64,000 nucleotides of DNA, from NCBI GenBank assembly GCA_013298545.1, contig JAAFIA010000003.1:48847-112846 (forward strand). Direction: 5' to 3'. Both the position numbers and the translations under genes were made by a program. The notes below the pieces were generated by a model that worked only from the letters and a program-made list of their open reading frames with translations, was not told where the DNA came from and searched no databases. Origin of the DNA: Bacteroidota bacterium. GTDB taxonomy: Bacteria > Bacteroidota > Bacteroidia > Palsa-965. Shown here in pieces: positions 1-10,694 of the stretch (its first letter is position 1; the number at the start of each line of letters is the position of its first letter).

Positions 1-822
1 TATTTTTTACTCAATGAAATGAGCCGCAATGTGGATGGTTACCGCTTGAGCACGTATTTGTACAAAGACAAAATGAGTAATGGTGGAAAATTAACCATCG
101 GGCCTGCTTGGGATTACGATTTGGGCTGGGCCAATGCCGATTACTGTGCGGGTTCAGACACCACAGGCTGGGCTTACCAATTTAAAAATGTTTGTCCAGG
201 CGATTATTGGCAAATTCCTTTCTGGTGGGATCGGTTGATGCAAGATCCAAATTTCCGCGACAAAGTGCGTTGCCGTTGGGAAGAGTTAAAAATGACGGTT
301 TTGAGTGTATCGTATTTGCACAATTACGCCGATTCGATGGCTTTGTATTTGGACGAAGGGCAACAGCGTAATTTTAATACTTGGCTCATTTTGGGAAATT
401 ATGTTTGGCCCAACCCCTCGCCTATTCCGGCTGACTATGCGGGAGAAATAACCGAAATCAAAAACTGGATGACCGCGCGTTGGGCTTGGATGGATGCCAA
501 CATGCCGGGCATTTTAGGAACCTGCAATCCAACCGGAATGGCAAACGAAGCACCAATTGAGAACCCACTTGTTGCATTCCCAAATCCATTTCAGCAAGAC
601 CTTTCTTTCTCAATTTACCTTGAACAATCCGAAAATGTTGAGGTTGTGTTGCTCAATAGCCTTGGCCAGCCTGTTATGGCGCCACAAACGCGCCGTGCAA
701 ATGCGGGCACACAAAACATCACCATCGATACAGGAGACGGTTTAGCTGCTGGCTTGTATTTCTTACAAATTCGCGCGGGCAATCACTATTGGACACAAAC
801 CGTAACGCGTTTAGGACAATAA
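1..822 (+). CDS. CotH kinase family protein, C-terminal part, with T9SS type A sorting domain (5' truncated by window edge)
   Basis: YFLLNEMSRNVDGYRLSTYLYKDK...GPAWDYDLGW CotH-like motif; C-terminal VAFPNPF...LAAGLYFLQI...T9SS-type tail; paralogous to 8499..10589. Confidence 0.8.
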   Translation, partial: YFLLNEMSRNVDGYRLSTYLYKDKMSNGGKLTIGPAWDYDLGWANADYCAGSDTTGWAYQFKNVCPGDYWQIPFWWDRLMQDPNFRDKVRCRWEELKMTVLSVSYLHNYADSMALYLDEGQQRNFNTWLILGNYVWPNPSPIPADYAGEITEIKNWMTARWAWMDANMPGILGTCNPTGMANEAPIENPLVAFPNPFQQDLSFSIYLEQSENVEVVLLNSLGQPVMAPQTRRANAGTQNITIDTGDGLAAGLYFLQIRAGNHYWTQTVTRLGQ

Positions 823-912
823 TCCATTGGAATTACCTGTTGTTTTGTAGTTTTTTTTTGACAAAAGCGATAAATACGCCATTTTTCGACAACCTTTTTT
901 TAAAAATTTCGT

Positions 913-949
913 AAAAACCGCACCATTCTTCGTGAATGGTGCGGTTTTT
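913..949. terminator. Intrinsic (probably bidirectional) terminator
   Basis: AAAAACCGCACCATTC-TTCGT-GAATGGTGCGGTTTTT perfect hairpin with A/T tracts. Confidence 0.85.
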
Positions 950-1007
950 GTTCGCCCCCCAAACAAGAAAAATCAGAGTCCCTACGCAATATGCTCTGTT
1001 TTTAAGT

Positions 1008-3406
1008 ATGAAATCACTTCTCACAAACAAGAAGTCAATCTCCTGTGTAAGGAGCGGGCTTTTGTTTTTTTTCTTCCTTTTTGCCTTTTCAAATCTTGGA
1101 AATGCAGCTATAACAGACTCCTTGCCTGCTTCTGCACGTGTTGGTAAAGTCTGGAAATGGCGCATGCTTCACAAAGCGCGCCGGCTTGACGACCGGAGTA
1201 ACTATGAAAAATCGCGGGCTGTTTATTTGCGGTTACTTGAAGCCGATTCTACTTACTTTAAAGCAAATTATGAGTTAGCGATACAAGCACTAAGCAGTTA
1301 TAATCATCGCGACGAATCGCTCAACCTGCTAGAACGTGCTTATCGGCACATGCCCGCCGATACGGTTGTTCCGTTTTTTTGGTATTACGGAAATGCCTTG
1401 CAGTTTTCAGGGAAATACGAAGATGCGATCCGAAGCTACCAATTGTTTCAACGGTTGAAGGGAGAAACGTTTCCAGGCGAATGGCAAGGACTCTCCGATT
1501 TGCGTATTCAGCAGTGTAAAACGGCGCTTGATTTGCGCGCGAATATGCCCAAAGACATCCGTGTTGTTAATCTTGGTAATGGCATCAATACAGAATTTGC
1601 AGAATATGTTCCGGTTGTGAATGAAGGGGATAGTATTTTGCTCTACACATCGCGACGCAGTTCTACAACAGGCGGAAGGATTGATTTAGCGGATGAAAAA
1701 TATTTGAAGACATGTATATTTCGCGCGATGACAGTGCAAACTTCAAGTCATCCGAACAATTCCATCCTGGTGGTTCTTATATCGGCAACTTGCTCAATAC
1801 CCGCGATCACGAATCGGTTGTTTCGCTCGCATTTGATGAAACCGTGCTCGTTATTTACAACAGAAATGATTTATGGTTTAGTTTACGCGACAGCGCAATG
1901 AATTGGACATCTCCCGTTCGTTTCGATGACCGCATCAACTGTGGCGATTATCAACCGCACGGTTCATTTACCGAAGATGGAACCATTTTCTATTTTACAA
2001 GTGATGTGGAAGGTGGTGCGGGTGGACTTGATCTCTACTATGTTGAACGATTTGCCGATGGCTCATGGTCAGAACGACGAAGTCTTGGACCGTCGGTCAA
2101 TACGCCTTCAGATGAAGACAGCCCACAAATTGGAGCAGACGGCAAAACACTTTTCTTTTCTTCAAAAGGACACAACGCGATCGGTGGCTACGATATTTTT
2201 TACACCCAACGCGATTCTTTGGGCAACTGGACAAAGGCAATCAATCTTGGCTTTCCGTACAATTCGCCAGGTGATGATATTTTTTTTAAAGCTGATTCTT
2301 CGTTGCATAACGGCTACATGGCCTCGTTTCGTCAAGGTGGTTTTGGAGACATGGACATTTACCGCTTTCAAACGTGGGATGCTGCAGATTTTAACACCTG
2401 CAATCCATTTGTTAACCGGTCCTATCGCGTTTCTGTGAATGCAACACAATCGGTCGATGCTGGTGGCCGACAAGTTGTTTATCGTTGGGAAATGGGTGAT
2501 GGCAAAATTCTTTTTGGCGAAAAAATTGATTACGATTATAAACGGTTTGGTAATTACGATTTAACGCTAACCATTTTCGATCCACTCACGGGTGTGATTG
2601 AACAAGATGAATATCATACCGCTATTGAGTTGCCCAAACACGACCATCTCGAAATTGTTGCTGCCGATACTGTCTGTCAAGATTCGATTGTAAAACTCGA
2701 TGCTTCGTATTGTAATTTCGCTGGACAAGAAAACATCCATTATTTCTGGAAAATTGGTTCACGGCAAGGGAATGACCTGGTTACGCTCAATTATGAATTT
2801 GATAGTCTAGGCATCAATCGTGTGGTCTTGCAACTTGTAACCACCAGTTCTGATACAGCTTTACCGCAACGTTGGTGTGTTGAAAAAGAAATTGTTGTGC
2901 TCAATGCTTCCGATTATGCGGCATACTTGCAACGCCAGAAAATACGAGAACAATTTATTCCACTTTTCGGAGACACATCAAATGTAGAGATCCCGATTGA
3001 CTTGGCTGGTGGTGCTAATCCCGCAAACACCTATACCAATTCTGGCATCAAGCTTCGTCCAATTTTTTACGATTTTGACCAATCGTTTATTCGTGCAGAT
3101 GCACAACGCACACTCGATAGTAACATCGCGATCTTGCGTACGCATCCCGATATGATTATCAAAGTTGTTTCGCATACAGATGCGCGCGGAACAGACAACT
3201 ACAACATTGCACTCTCTCAACGTCGCGCAAAAGAAGCTATTTTTTATCTCGAACAAAAGGGTGTGCCGCGCAACCGCATTGCGGCGGTATTGGCAGTGGG
3301 CGAAAGCGAGCCAGCCAATCTGTGTAAAGATGATGTTGAATGCGACGAAGCACAACACCAATTTAATCGCCGAACCGATTTCTTCCTTGTTACTCCTGCA
3401 AACTGA
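1008..3406 (+). pseudogene. OmpA-family protein with TPR-like N-terminus, PD40/WD40-like repeats, PKD domain and C-terminal OmpA domain; reading frame broken by an apparent 1-nt deletion near 1703-1705
   Basis: ORF 936..1901 carries signal peptide + TPR part; ORF 1712..3406 carries PD40-PKD-OmpA (IFYDFDQSFIRADAQRTLD...SHTDARGTDNYNIALSQRRAKEA). Adding one T restores ...DEKYFEDMYISRDD... Confidence 0.75.
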
Positions 3407-3413
3407 TTGTATC

Positions 3414-4379
3414 ATGAAACACGTTTTTAAAAATCTTTATTTCGTATTGCTTTTGTTCCCGCTTGGGTCAATGGCACAGCAAGTGCCTTCTCGCGAAGAA
3501 AACATCGATTTTATTACAACGTTTGGAAAAGATGCTGCGCGTGAGTGGGGCGATGACGATCATTCTCAGGTTTATTTTTTCTTGATCCCCGCCTCAAACA
3601 AAACACCTGTTTACATCCGTGTTTTTGATCCAGAAATTGGTGGCAAAAACGATCAGATCAACAACCAATTCAATACATCTTGTACTTTCACGGTATATGG
3701 TGGACGAGGCACTTATTCTGAAAAAGATGCGCGCGGAATTGATCCCGTGGGAAAATATAAAAGCGGGATTCAATTGGCCACAAAAACATTTTCAAAAGAC
3801 ACAGCATTCGACAATAAATGGTTTACGTTTGGTCCTTTCAATCCGTCGGAAGGTGAATTTGACAAAGACTTGAATGGTTATGTACTTAAAATTGTAGTGG
3901 ACGGTATTTCGGGCGACGATGGGAATATGTATCGTTTTTTCTTGAGTTCGCTGCGTACTGAAGGCAAAGCCGTAGAAGGGGCAAATGCGTTTGCTTATGA
4001 GTTGTGTTTTCGATTGATCCAAAAATCACAAACCGTTGCACATTTATATCCTTTTGTGGATAGCCGTGTAACTTCTGTGAGGCAAAGCAATTTTGATTTC
4101 GATATGGATGGTGCTATTTCGCTGACAAGCGTTGCTAAAAAGCTACATCGCATGGATGGCTCTGGAAACGGAACATGGTCAAATACCATTGTAAAATTAG
4201 TTCAACAAGAAAAAAATTCTTCTCTCGATTTTCAGATTGTTGGCGCTGCAAAAAAAACAAATGATATGGTTGTGTATATGACCAATCAATACGACGAAGC
4301 CGTTCCATTTTTTTCTTCTCCGATTGGAGGATTGCCGCGGTACAAGTATAAAGTAGATGTCAATTATGAAGTAAAATAA
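3414..4379 (+). CDS. Secreted hypothetical protein in the OmpA/SpoIIE/SiaBC cluster
   Basis: Signal peptide MKHVFKNLYFVLLLFPLGSMAQ; stop overlaps next start (taATG). Confidence 0.65.
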   Translation: MKHVFKNLYFVLLLFPLGSMAQQVPSREENIDFITTFGKDAAREWGDDDHSQVYFFLIPASNKTPVYIRVFDPEIGGKNDQINNQFNTSCTFTVYGGRGTYSEKDARGIDPVGKYKSGIQLATKTFSKDTAFDNKWFTFGPFNPSEGEFDKDLNGYVLKIVVDGISGDDGNMYRFFLSSLRTEGKAVEGANAFAYELCFRLIQKSQTVAHLYPFVDSRVTSVRQSNFDFDMDGAISLTSVAKKLHRMDGSGNGTWSNTIVKLVQQEKNSSLDFQIVGAAKKTNDMVVYMTNQYDEAVPFFSSPIGGLPRYKYKVDVNYEVK

Positions 4380-7300
4380 TGCACGTGCGGATATTCAGTT
4401 TCATTTTTCTTTTTATTCTATGCCAACCGCTGAATGCTCAGTTGTACAATATACGCACCTACAACGTTGATAATGGATTGCCACAAGATTATGTGTATCA
4501 CCTTGTTCAAGACAACCGCAATCACTTGTTGATTTCTACGGGAGAAGGGTTTTCTGATTTCGATGGGTTTGACTTTCACAACAGCACAATTAAAAATGGT
4601 CTTGCCGAAAATTTTGTTACAACTTCGTGTATGGATCGGTCCGGAAAAATCTGGCTTGGTCATTTTCAACATGGTGTATCGGTTGGGAAAAACGGATCCT
4701 ATCGAGCCGTCAAAGGAGCGGGCATAGAAAACGCACACATTCATTCCGTGCAGGTTGATGCAGCAGGATTTATTTGGGCTGCTGCTGGCCATGATGGTCT
4801 CTATCGAATCGACTCTTTGGGAAAGGTAAAACATCCGAAATGGAACAACGAGTTACAGATCACCGCTGTTTTAATTGATCCGAATTCGAATTTAATTGTA
4901 ACGACTCTAGAAAAGATTTTTGTCCTGAATTATGATTCTGAAAGTAACGCTTTGACGCTTGTACAGGAATTGGAATTGCCCGAACACGCAAGCCCGCAAA
5001 CCTTGCTTTGGGATAAAAAACGAAATGGGTTTTGGACCATTGCCGATGCAAACAAAGTTGTTTTTGTTCAATACCATAAAAAAACATATACCATTGCCGA
5101 ATCAATTATACTCCACCGGAGCGATGCTGTTTTGAAATCGATTGCACTGGATGTGCAAGATAATTTATGGTGTGGTGGAATTGGGCTTGGCGTTTTAAAA
5201 ATTGTTTTTCAAGAAATTTCTATTCAAACCTACGGCATTCAACGCATATCAAGCCAGAATGGACTTCCGAGCAATGACGTGCAAAGTGTTTTTTGCGACT
5301 CAGAGAATAATGTTTGGGTCGGTTTTTATGGTTCTGGTTTGGTACAAGTCGCGGGCGAAAGTTTTTTATGGTACCCGAAAATTGCTTCTGAAGAAAAGAT
5401 CTATGCAACCGCGGTAAACAACCGTGGTCAAATTGGTATGGGAACAGCAACTGGCTTCTGCTTTTATGCAGATGGAAATCCGGCCACCATGCCAGAATTT
5501 TATACTGCTAAAAATGGGTTCTTGAACGAAGCCGTTACAGCCATATCGACTACTGTAGATGGCATGTTTTGGCTCGGAACAGAGCTTGGTGCTATTCGCA
5601 CATTTGATCCACTCACCCATACCTTTCAAAATATCAATGCGCAGTACAATATTCCGCAGAGACCCGTCAATCGAATCATCGAAACACCTGAAAAAAACAT
5701 TTTTATTGCTACACTCGATGGTGTTTGGTTTTTACATGATGGGAAAGCAGATTTACTGACCACGCAGCAAGGTTTATTGCACAACAATATTCAAAGTATC
5801 GCTATTGGTTCTGATGGTACATTTTGGTTTGCGGCACATGGCTCCGTGCCTTTCTCCATGAAGGGAAATGAAATCACAGCCCATCAATCTATTCCGGGTT
5901 TACAAACATTCAATTTCAATGCTTGCCTTGTTGATCGCAAAGGAAACGTATGGTATGGCTCGGAAGGCGATGGTCTTTTTAGGTTTGATGGACAGAACTG
6001 GAAACATTATACTGTATCAGATGGATTAGCCTCAAATTACTGCTATGGGTTGTTGCTAGACTATGCTGGACGTATTTGGGTTACACATAAAAATGGTGTA
6101 AGTGTATCGCGGAACGATGATTTATTTCAATCGTTTGGTACACACAATGGATTTATGTCGCCCGAAAACATGACAAATGCCTGTTGTAGTATTGATAATT
6201 CCTCACAATTAATTTTCGGCACGCAGCAAGGTATTGTTTTGTATAATGGAAGGCTCGATTATCAAAACGAGGCTATTCCGCTTCTGTCGTTTACAAGTTT
6301 ATACATCAATGATGAATTGCTCGATTGGAGTGTCTTGCCGAAACAACTTGCTTATGGTGCGTATGCTATTCGGATTGGTTTTTCGGCCATCAACCTTCGC
6401 GATCCAAATGTGGTGAGGTATCGGTATCGTTTGGCTGGCATGGAAACCAAGTGGAATGAACTGACAGGGTCTGGGGAAGTTTTCTATCCAAAATTGCTTG
6501 ATGGCGTCTATGTATTTGAAGTCTTGGCCAGCAAAGACGGGAAAGTTTGGTCGAAAGAACCCTTACAAATGCGTTTTACTGTTGCGGCTCCATTCTGGAA
6601 AAAAATATGGTTTTATACCCTTATGAGCCTTTTACTAATTGCGGGTGTTTTACTCTTTATTCGTTATCGGACACATGCGCTTTTGAAAGCAAAACTAAAT
6701 TTGGAGCGCATTGTTGATATAAAAACAGCCGAGTTGAAAGAAGAAAAACGCATTGTAGAAGAGGGCAAAGCAGTTATTGAAGAGCAAAACAAAGAAATTA
6801 CATCAAGTTTGAATTATGCGCGGGGCATTCAAAACTCGTTGCTTCCGGCTTATGAGGAGTTGCAAGAAAAGTATAAAAACTTTTTTGTCTTTTACCGACC
6901 GCGCGACATTGTGAGTGGCGATTTTTATTGGATGGCAGAACAAGATGAATTTATTTATTTCGCGGTTGCAGACTGCACTGGTCATGGCGTTCCGGGTGCA
7001 TTCATGTCTTTTATTGGTAGCACATTACTTACCAAACTCATCGTTGATCAAAAAAATAGGGATTTGTCTATTGCTATGGACGAATTAAACAAAAACTTCG
7101 CATCTGTTCTTCACCGCGATCGTGCAGGTCATTTGTACGACGGAATGGAGATTATACTTTGTGCGATAGATCGGAAGCAGATGCGTGTTTCTTTTTCCGG
7201 CGCTGGTCGTCCATTCTGGCTCGTACGCAATGGCGAGTTGCTCGAATTCAAAGGAACACCTTTCCCAATTGATGGCAACGACATCCATACTCGCATCTAT

Positions 7301-7543
7301 AAACAAGACAGCATTTCGATTCAAAAATCAGATATGATTTACTTATTCTCCGATGGCTACGTCGATCAATTTGGGGAAGTAATCAACCGCAGATATGGTA
7401 CTCGTCGGTTTCGCGACTTTGTGAAAAACAACGCACAGCAATCAGCAGAAGAGCAATTTCAGGTAATACAGACCAATTTTGATGCTTGGCGTGGTAACGA
7501 AAAGCAGATCGATGACGTATTAGTAGTCGGAGTAAAATTCTAA
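4379..7543 (+). CDS. Two-component-regulator beta-propeller + Y_Y_Y + TM + coiled coil + SpoIIE/PP2C-type phosphatase
   Basis: Repeated NGLPQDYVYHLVQD/GLPSNDVQSVF propeller motifs; FYRPRDIVSGDFYWM...VADCTGHGVPGAFMSFIGSTLL SpoIIE core; DVLVVGVKF end. Confidence 0.88.
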   Translation: MHVRIFSFIFLFILCQPLNAQLYNIRTYNVDNGLPQDYVYHLVQDNRNHLLISTGEGFSDFDGFDFHNSTIKNGLAENFVTTSCMDRSGKIWLGHFQHGVSVGKNGSYRAVKGAGIENAHIHSVQVDAAGFIWAAAGHDGLYRIDSLGKVKHPKWNNELQITAVLIDPNSNLIVTTLEKIFVLNYDSESNALTLVQELELPEHASPQTLLWDKKRNGFWTIADANKVVFVQYHKKTYTIAESIILHRSDAVLKSIALDVQDNLWCGGIGLGVLKIVFQEISIQTYGIQRISSQNGLPSNDVQSVFCDSENNVWVGFYGSGLVQVAGESFLWYPKIASEEKIYATAVNNRGQIGMGTATGFCFYADGNPATMPEFYTAKNGFLNEAVTAISTTVDGMFWLGTELGAIRTFDPLTHTFQNINAQYNIPQRPVNRIIETPEKNIFIATLDGVWFLHDGKADLLTTQQGLLHNNIQSIAIGSDGTFWFAAHGSVPFSMKGNEITAHQSIPGLQTFNFNACLVDRKGNVWYGSEGDGLFRFDGQNWKHYTVSDGLASNYCYGLLLDYAGRIWVTHKNGVSVSRNDDLFQSFGTHNGFMSPENMTNACCSIDNSSQLIFGTQQGIVLYNGRLDYQNEAIPLLSFTSLYINDELLDWSVLPKQLAYGAYAIRIGFSAINLRDPNVVRYRYRLAGMETKWNELTGSGEVFYPKLLDGVYVFEVLASKDGKVWSKEPLQMRFTVAAPFWKKIWFYTLMSLLLIAGVLLFIRYRTHALLKAKLNLERIVDIKTAELKEEKRIVEEGKAVIEEQNKEITSSLNYARGIQNSLLPAYEELQEKYKNFFVFYRPRDIVSGDFYWMAEQDEFIYFAVADCTGHGVPGAFMSFIGSTLLTKLIVDQKNRDLSIAMDELNKNFASVLHRDRAGHLYDGMEIILCAIDRKQMRVSFSGAGRPFWLVRNGELLEFKGTPFPIDGNDIHTRIYKQDSISIQKSDMIYLFSDGYVDQFGEVINRRYGTRRFRDFVKNNAQQSAEEQFQVIQTNFDAWRGNEKQIDDVLVVGVKF

Positions 7544-7553
7544 TCAAAAAAAA

Positions 7554-8066
7554 ATGAAGCAGGAAGCCAATTCGAAGCCCCCGATTATTCAGTTTAAAGG
7601 AATCATAAACCAGTCGTTTATTGCACATGTTGTTGATGTGATTGATGATTATGTACCGCTCGATCTCAATAGCCGCTCTTTACATCGAAAGTTGTTGAGT
7701 ATTTCGGTCGAGTTGCTCCAAAACATCGCCCATCACGGCATCTACGATACAACCGATCACACACACGGAAAATTTGAAATTTTCGAATCCGATGACTACT
7801 TCGAAGTCGTAGCTTCTAACCGCGGCACAACAAAAAATTGCCTTCGGGCAAAAGATGCCATTGCGTTTGGAAATTCATTAACACGCTCCGAGTTAATTGC
7901 ACATACACACACCCGTGCCTCACTCGAAACCGATGATTCGGCAGGAATCGGATTATTTACGATCTTGGCATCCTGTTCTAATCAGGTTTCCTGCACATGC
8001 ACAGAAAGTAACAACAGCATGGTTATTGAAATGAATTGTCGCCTGAATAAAACAGCAAACGAATGA
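7554..8066 (+). CDS. SiaB family protein kinase (GHKL/HATPase-like)
   Basis: SVELLQNIAHHGIYD N-box-like motif; DSAGIGLFTI; adjacent to SpoIIE phosphatase and SiaC-like protein. Confidence 0.75.
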   Translation: MKQEANSKPPIIQFKGIINQSFIAHVVDVIDDYVPLDLNSRSLHRKLLSISVELLQNIAHHGIYDTTDHTHGKFEIFESDDYFEVVASNRGTTKNCLRAKDAIAFGNSLTRSELIAHTHTRASLETDDSAGIGLFTILASCSNQVSCTCTESNNSMVIEMNCRLNKTANE

Positions 8067-8437
8067 ATCCTTTACAATTATCCCCTACAAACGAAACGCC
8101 AGCCATTCTTTTTGATGCTTCTTTGGGCCTTTTTAAAATTTCAGGACGCAGCTTTCCAATGGATGTTCAGGAATTTTATAATCCTTTATTGCGCTATTTC
8201 AAAACGTACTTGGATGTTCCTCAACCGAAAACAATACTCGATCTTTCGCTCGACTACTACAATTCTACATCCATGAAAGTAATTTTAAGTATGATTTCAT
8301 CCTTACTGAAATTACATCCCGCGCAAACAAACTTCTCAATCATTTGGCGCTATCAGGCCGATGATGATGATATGCGTGAAGTGGGCGAAGCACTCAGCCA
8401 ACAAATTGGGTTTCCTATTCAACTCATTGAGATTTGA
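8063..8437 (+). CDS. SiaC family regulatory phosphoprotein (DUF1987)
   Basis: ILFDASLGLFKISGRSFPMDVQEFYNPLLRY...LDLSLDYYNSTSMKVIL typical of DUF1987; overlaps preceding gene by 4 nt. Confidence 0.82.
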   Translation: MNPLQLSPTNETPAILFDASLGLFKISGRSFPMDVQEFYNPLLRYFKTYLDVPQPKTILDLSLDYYNSTSMKVILSMISSLLKLHPAQTNFSIIWRYQADDDDMREVGEALSQQIGFPIQLIEI

Positions 8438-8498
8438 TACTTGTGTATTTGCATATCGTTAAATTGATGTTAACTTTAGCAGCACAACACATCGAACA

Positions 8499-10589
8499 AT
8501 GAAAAAACTTTTCTTCTTATTTTTTGCGTTACCGATTTCGCTTTTCTCCCAAACCTATACAGGAACAGGAGGCGCAATCAATGATGCTACAACCAATGAT
8601 TTTATGCTCAATGTTTCTGGTTTAAACCCAGCAAACATAGACACGGCAACTTTTGGCTTGGAGCAAGTCTGCATCAACCTCACCCATACTTACGACGGCG
8701 ATTTAGATATCCGCATTATTGCTCCAGATGGAACAAATATCCCGCTCAGTACAGGAAACGGTGGCGGTGGGCAAAATTATACCAATACCTGTTTTAACAC
8801 TACTGCCGCAACAGCAATCTCGACGGGTTCGCCTCCTTATACGGGAACATTTGTACCGCAAGGGCAAATTGGACGCATCAACAACGGGCAAATTGGAAAT
8901 GGGACATGGACCTTGCGCATTATTGATATGGCAGCGCAAGACATGGGCAACCTCATTTCTTGGAACATCTCGTTTGGCAACAATCCGGCAAGCTATACGC
9001 CATTTACGTCTTCCAACATGCCCATCTTGGTTATCAATACCAATAACCAACAAATTCCTTATGGCACAAAAATCACTGCCGATATGGGCTTGATCTACAA
9101 CGGCCCCAACATTCGCAATTACCTCACCGATCCGCGCAACGATTACAACGGAAAAATCGGAATCGAAATTCGTGGCAATTATTCGGCTAGCCTTCCTCAA
9201 AAACCTTACAACATTGAATTGCGCGATGTCAACGGATTTTCAATCGACTCTTCCCTACTGGATATGCCTGCCGAAAGTGATTGGTATTTAATTGCCAACT
9301 ACAACGACAAATCATTTGCCCGAAATTTATTATCGATGGAGACTTTTCGCAAGATGGATCATTGGGCTCCACGCGCACGTTTGGTCGAAGTTGAAGTAAA
9401 TGGCGATTATCAAGGAATTTATCTCTTATGCGAATCAATCAAGCGCGATGCAAACCGCGTTGACATTGCCAAATTAGACATTACCGAAACTACATGGCCC
9501 GATATTTCTGGTGGCTACATGATGAAGATTGATTATTGGGACAATACCAATTCGTGGCTGCTCAATTACAGTCCAATTGACCATCCGAATTTAGATGTGC
9601 ACATGGTGTATGTTTATCCCAAACCCGATGTAATTGTTCCACAGCAAAAAACGTATTTACAAACATTCATCAACGATTACGAAACTGCCTTGTATAGCAC
9701 CAGTTTTGCCGACACCGCAAATGGCTATCGCAAGTATGCGAGTACGCGCTCGTTTATCGATTATTTCCTTGTCAATGAAATGGCCCGTAATGTTGATGGT
9801 TTTAAAAAGAGTCGTTATTTCTACAAAGAAAAAGACAATGCAAACGGAACCATTGGCAAAATGAAAGCAGGCCCTGTTTGGGATTTTGATTGGGCATGGA
9901 AAGATATTTGGGATTGTTCGTATTTCCAGCAAACAGATGGCTCGGGCTGGTCGCACCTGATTAACGATTGTGGCCCTGATGTCAATTCGCCGGGCTGGTA
10001 TGTGCGTTTGTTGCAGGATAGTACATTTGCCAACGAAGTACAATGCCGCTGGACGGAATTGCGCGGAACAATTTTAGACACCACCGCGATTTGGCATTTC
10101 ATTGATTCAATTGCGAATTACTCGAACGAGGCGCAACAACGTCATTACGATTATTGGGGGCACATGGGCCAAGCTTCGGGTACACCAGAAGTAAATCCGC
10201 CTGCACAATCTTACGCCGAAGAAATCGACAATTTAAAAGCATGGATTCGGCGGCGTTTGGTTTGGTTAGATGCCAATATGCCGGGCACTTTAGCGGGATG
10301 CAACATCGCTAGTGTTGACGCATCAACGCCCTCAAATTACAATTTGACAATTTATCCATCGCCGTTTACTTCACAACTTTCGATTGACTTGGATTTACCG
10401 CAAGCCGAAATGGTTGAAATTTCGTTGACGGATGCGCTTGGGCGGGTATGCGCGGGTATGCAGCAGCGTTGTGCGGGAGGAAAGCAAACCGTCATGCTCA
10501 TTCCAGAATCGGAATTGGCGGCAGGCGTTTATTTGGTGCGGGTGCGCGTTGGCGATGCGGAGGAAGTGCGGCGGGTGGTCAAGGAATAA
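8499..10589 (+). CDS. CotH kinase family protein with N-terminal proprotein-convertase P-like domain and T9SS sorting domain
   Basis: TYDGDLDIRIIAPDGT...NGTWTLRIIDMAAQDMGNL (P-domain); IEIRGNYSASLPQKPYNIELRD...NDKSFARNLLSMETFRKM (CotH); C-terminal IYPSPF...AAGVYLVRV. Confidence 0.88.
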   Translation: MKKLFFLFFALPISLFSQTYTGTGGAINDATTNDFMLNVSGLNPANIDTATFGLEQVCINLTHTYDGDLDIRIIAPDGTNIPLSTGNGGGGQNYTNTCFNTTAATAISTGSPPYTGTFVPQGQIGRINNGQIGNGTWTLRIIDMAAQDMGNLISWNISFGNNPASYTPFTSSNMPILVINTNNQQIPYGTKITADMGLIYNGPNIRNYLTDPRNDYNGKIGIEIRGNYSASLPQKPYNIELRDVNGFSIDSSLLDMPAESDWYLIANYNDKSFARNLLSMETFRKMDHWAPRARLVEVEVNGDYQGIYLLCESIKRDANRVDIAKLDITETTWPDISGGYMMKIDYWDNTNSWLLNYSPIDHPNLDVHMVYVYPKPDVIVPQQKTYLQTFINDYETALYSTSFADTANGYRKYASTRSFIDYFLVNEMARNVDGFKKSRYFYKEKDNANGTIGKMKAGPVWDFDWAWKDIWDCSYFQQTDGSGWSHLINDCGPDVNSPGWYVRLLQDSTFANEVQCRWTELRGTILDTTAIWHFIDSIANYSNEAQQRHYDYWGHMGQASGTPEVNPPAQSYAEEIDNLKAWIRRRLVWLDANMPGTLAGCNIASVDASTPSNYNLTIYPSPFTSQLSIDLDLPQAEMVEISLTDALGRVCAGMQQRCAGGKQTVMLIPESELAAGVYLVRVRVGDAEEVRRVVKE

Positions 10590-10607
10590 TTTTTAAAACT
10601 CTTTTTC

Positions 10608-10645
10608 AAAACGAGCCACATCTTCTACTTGATGTGGCTCGTTTT
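10608..10645. terminator. Intrinsic terminator
   Basis: AAAACGAGCCACATC-ttctactt-GATGTGGCTCGTTTT. Confidence 0.85.
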
Positions 10646-10694
10646 ATTTTGCCCAACTCCAATTTTTCTATATTTGATCTTCAAACCTAATCCA

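Noticed and set aside
1698-1712. Programmed -1 frameshifting joining the two halves of the OmpA-PD40 gene
   Set aside because: No canonical X XXY YYZ slippery heptamer followed by an obvious stimulatory structure; a 1-nt homopolymer deletion explains it more simply.
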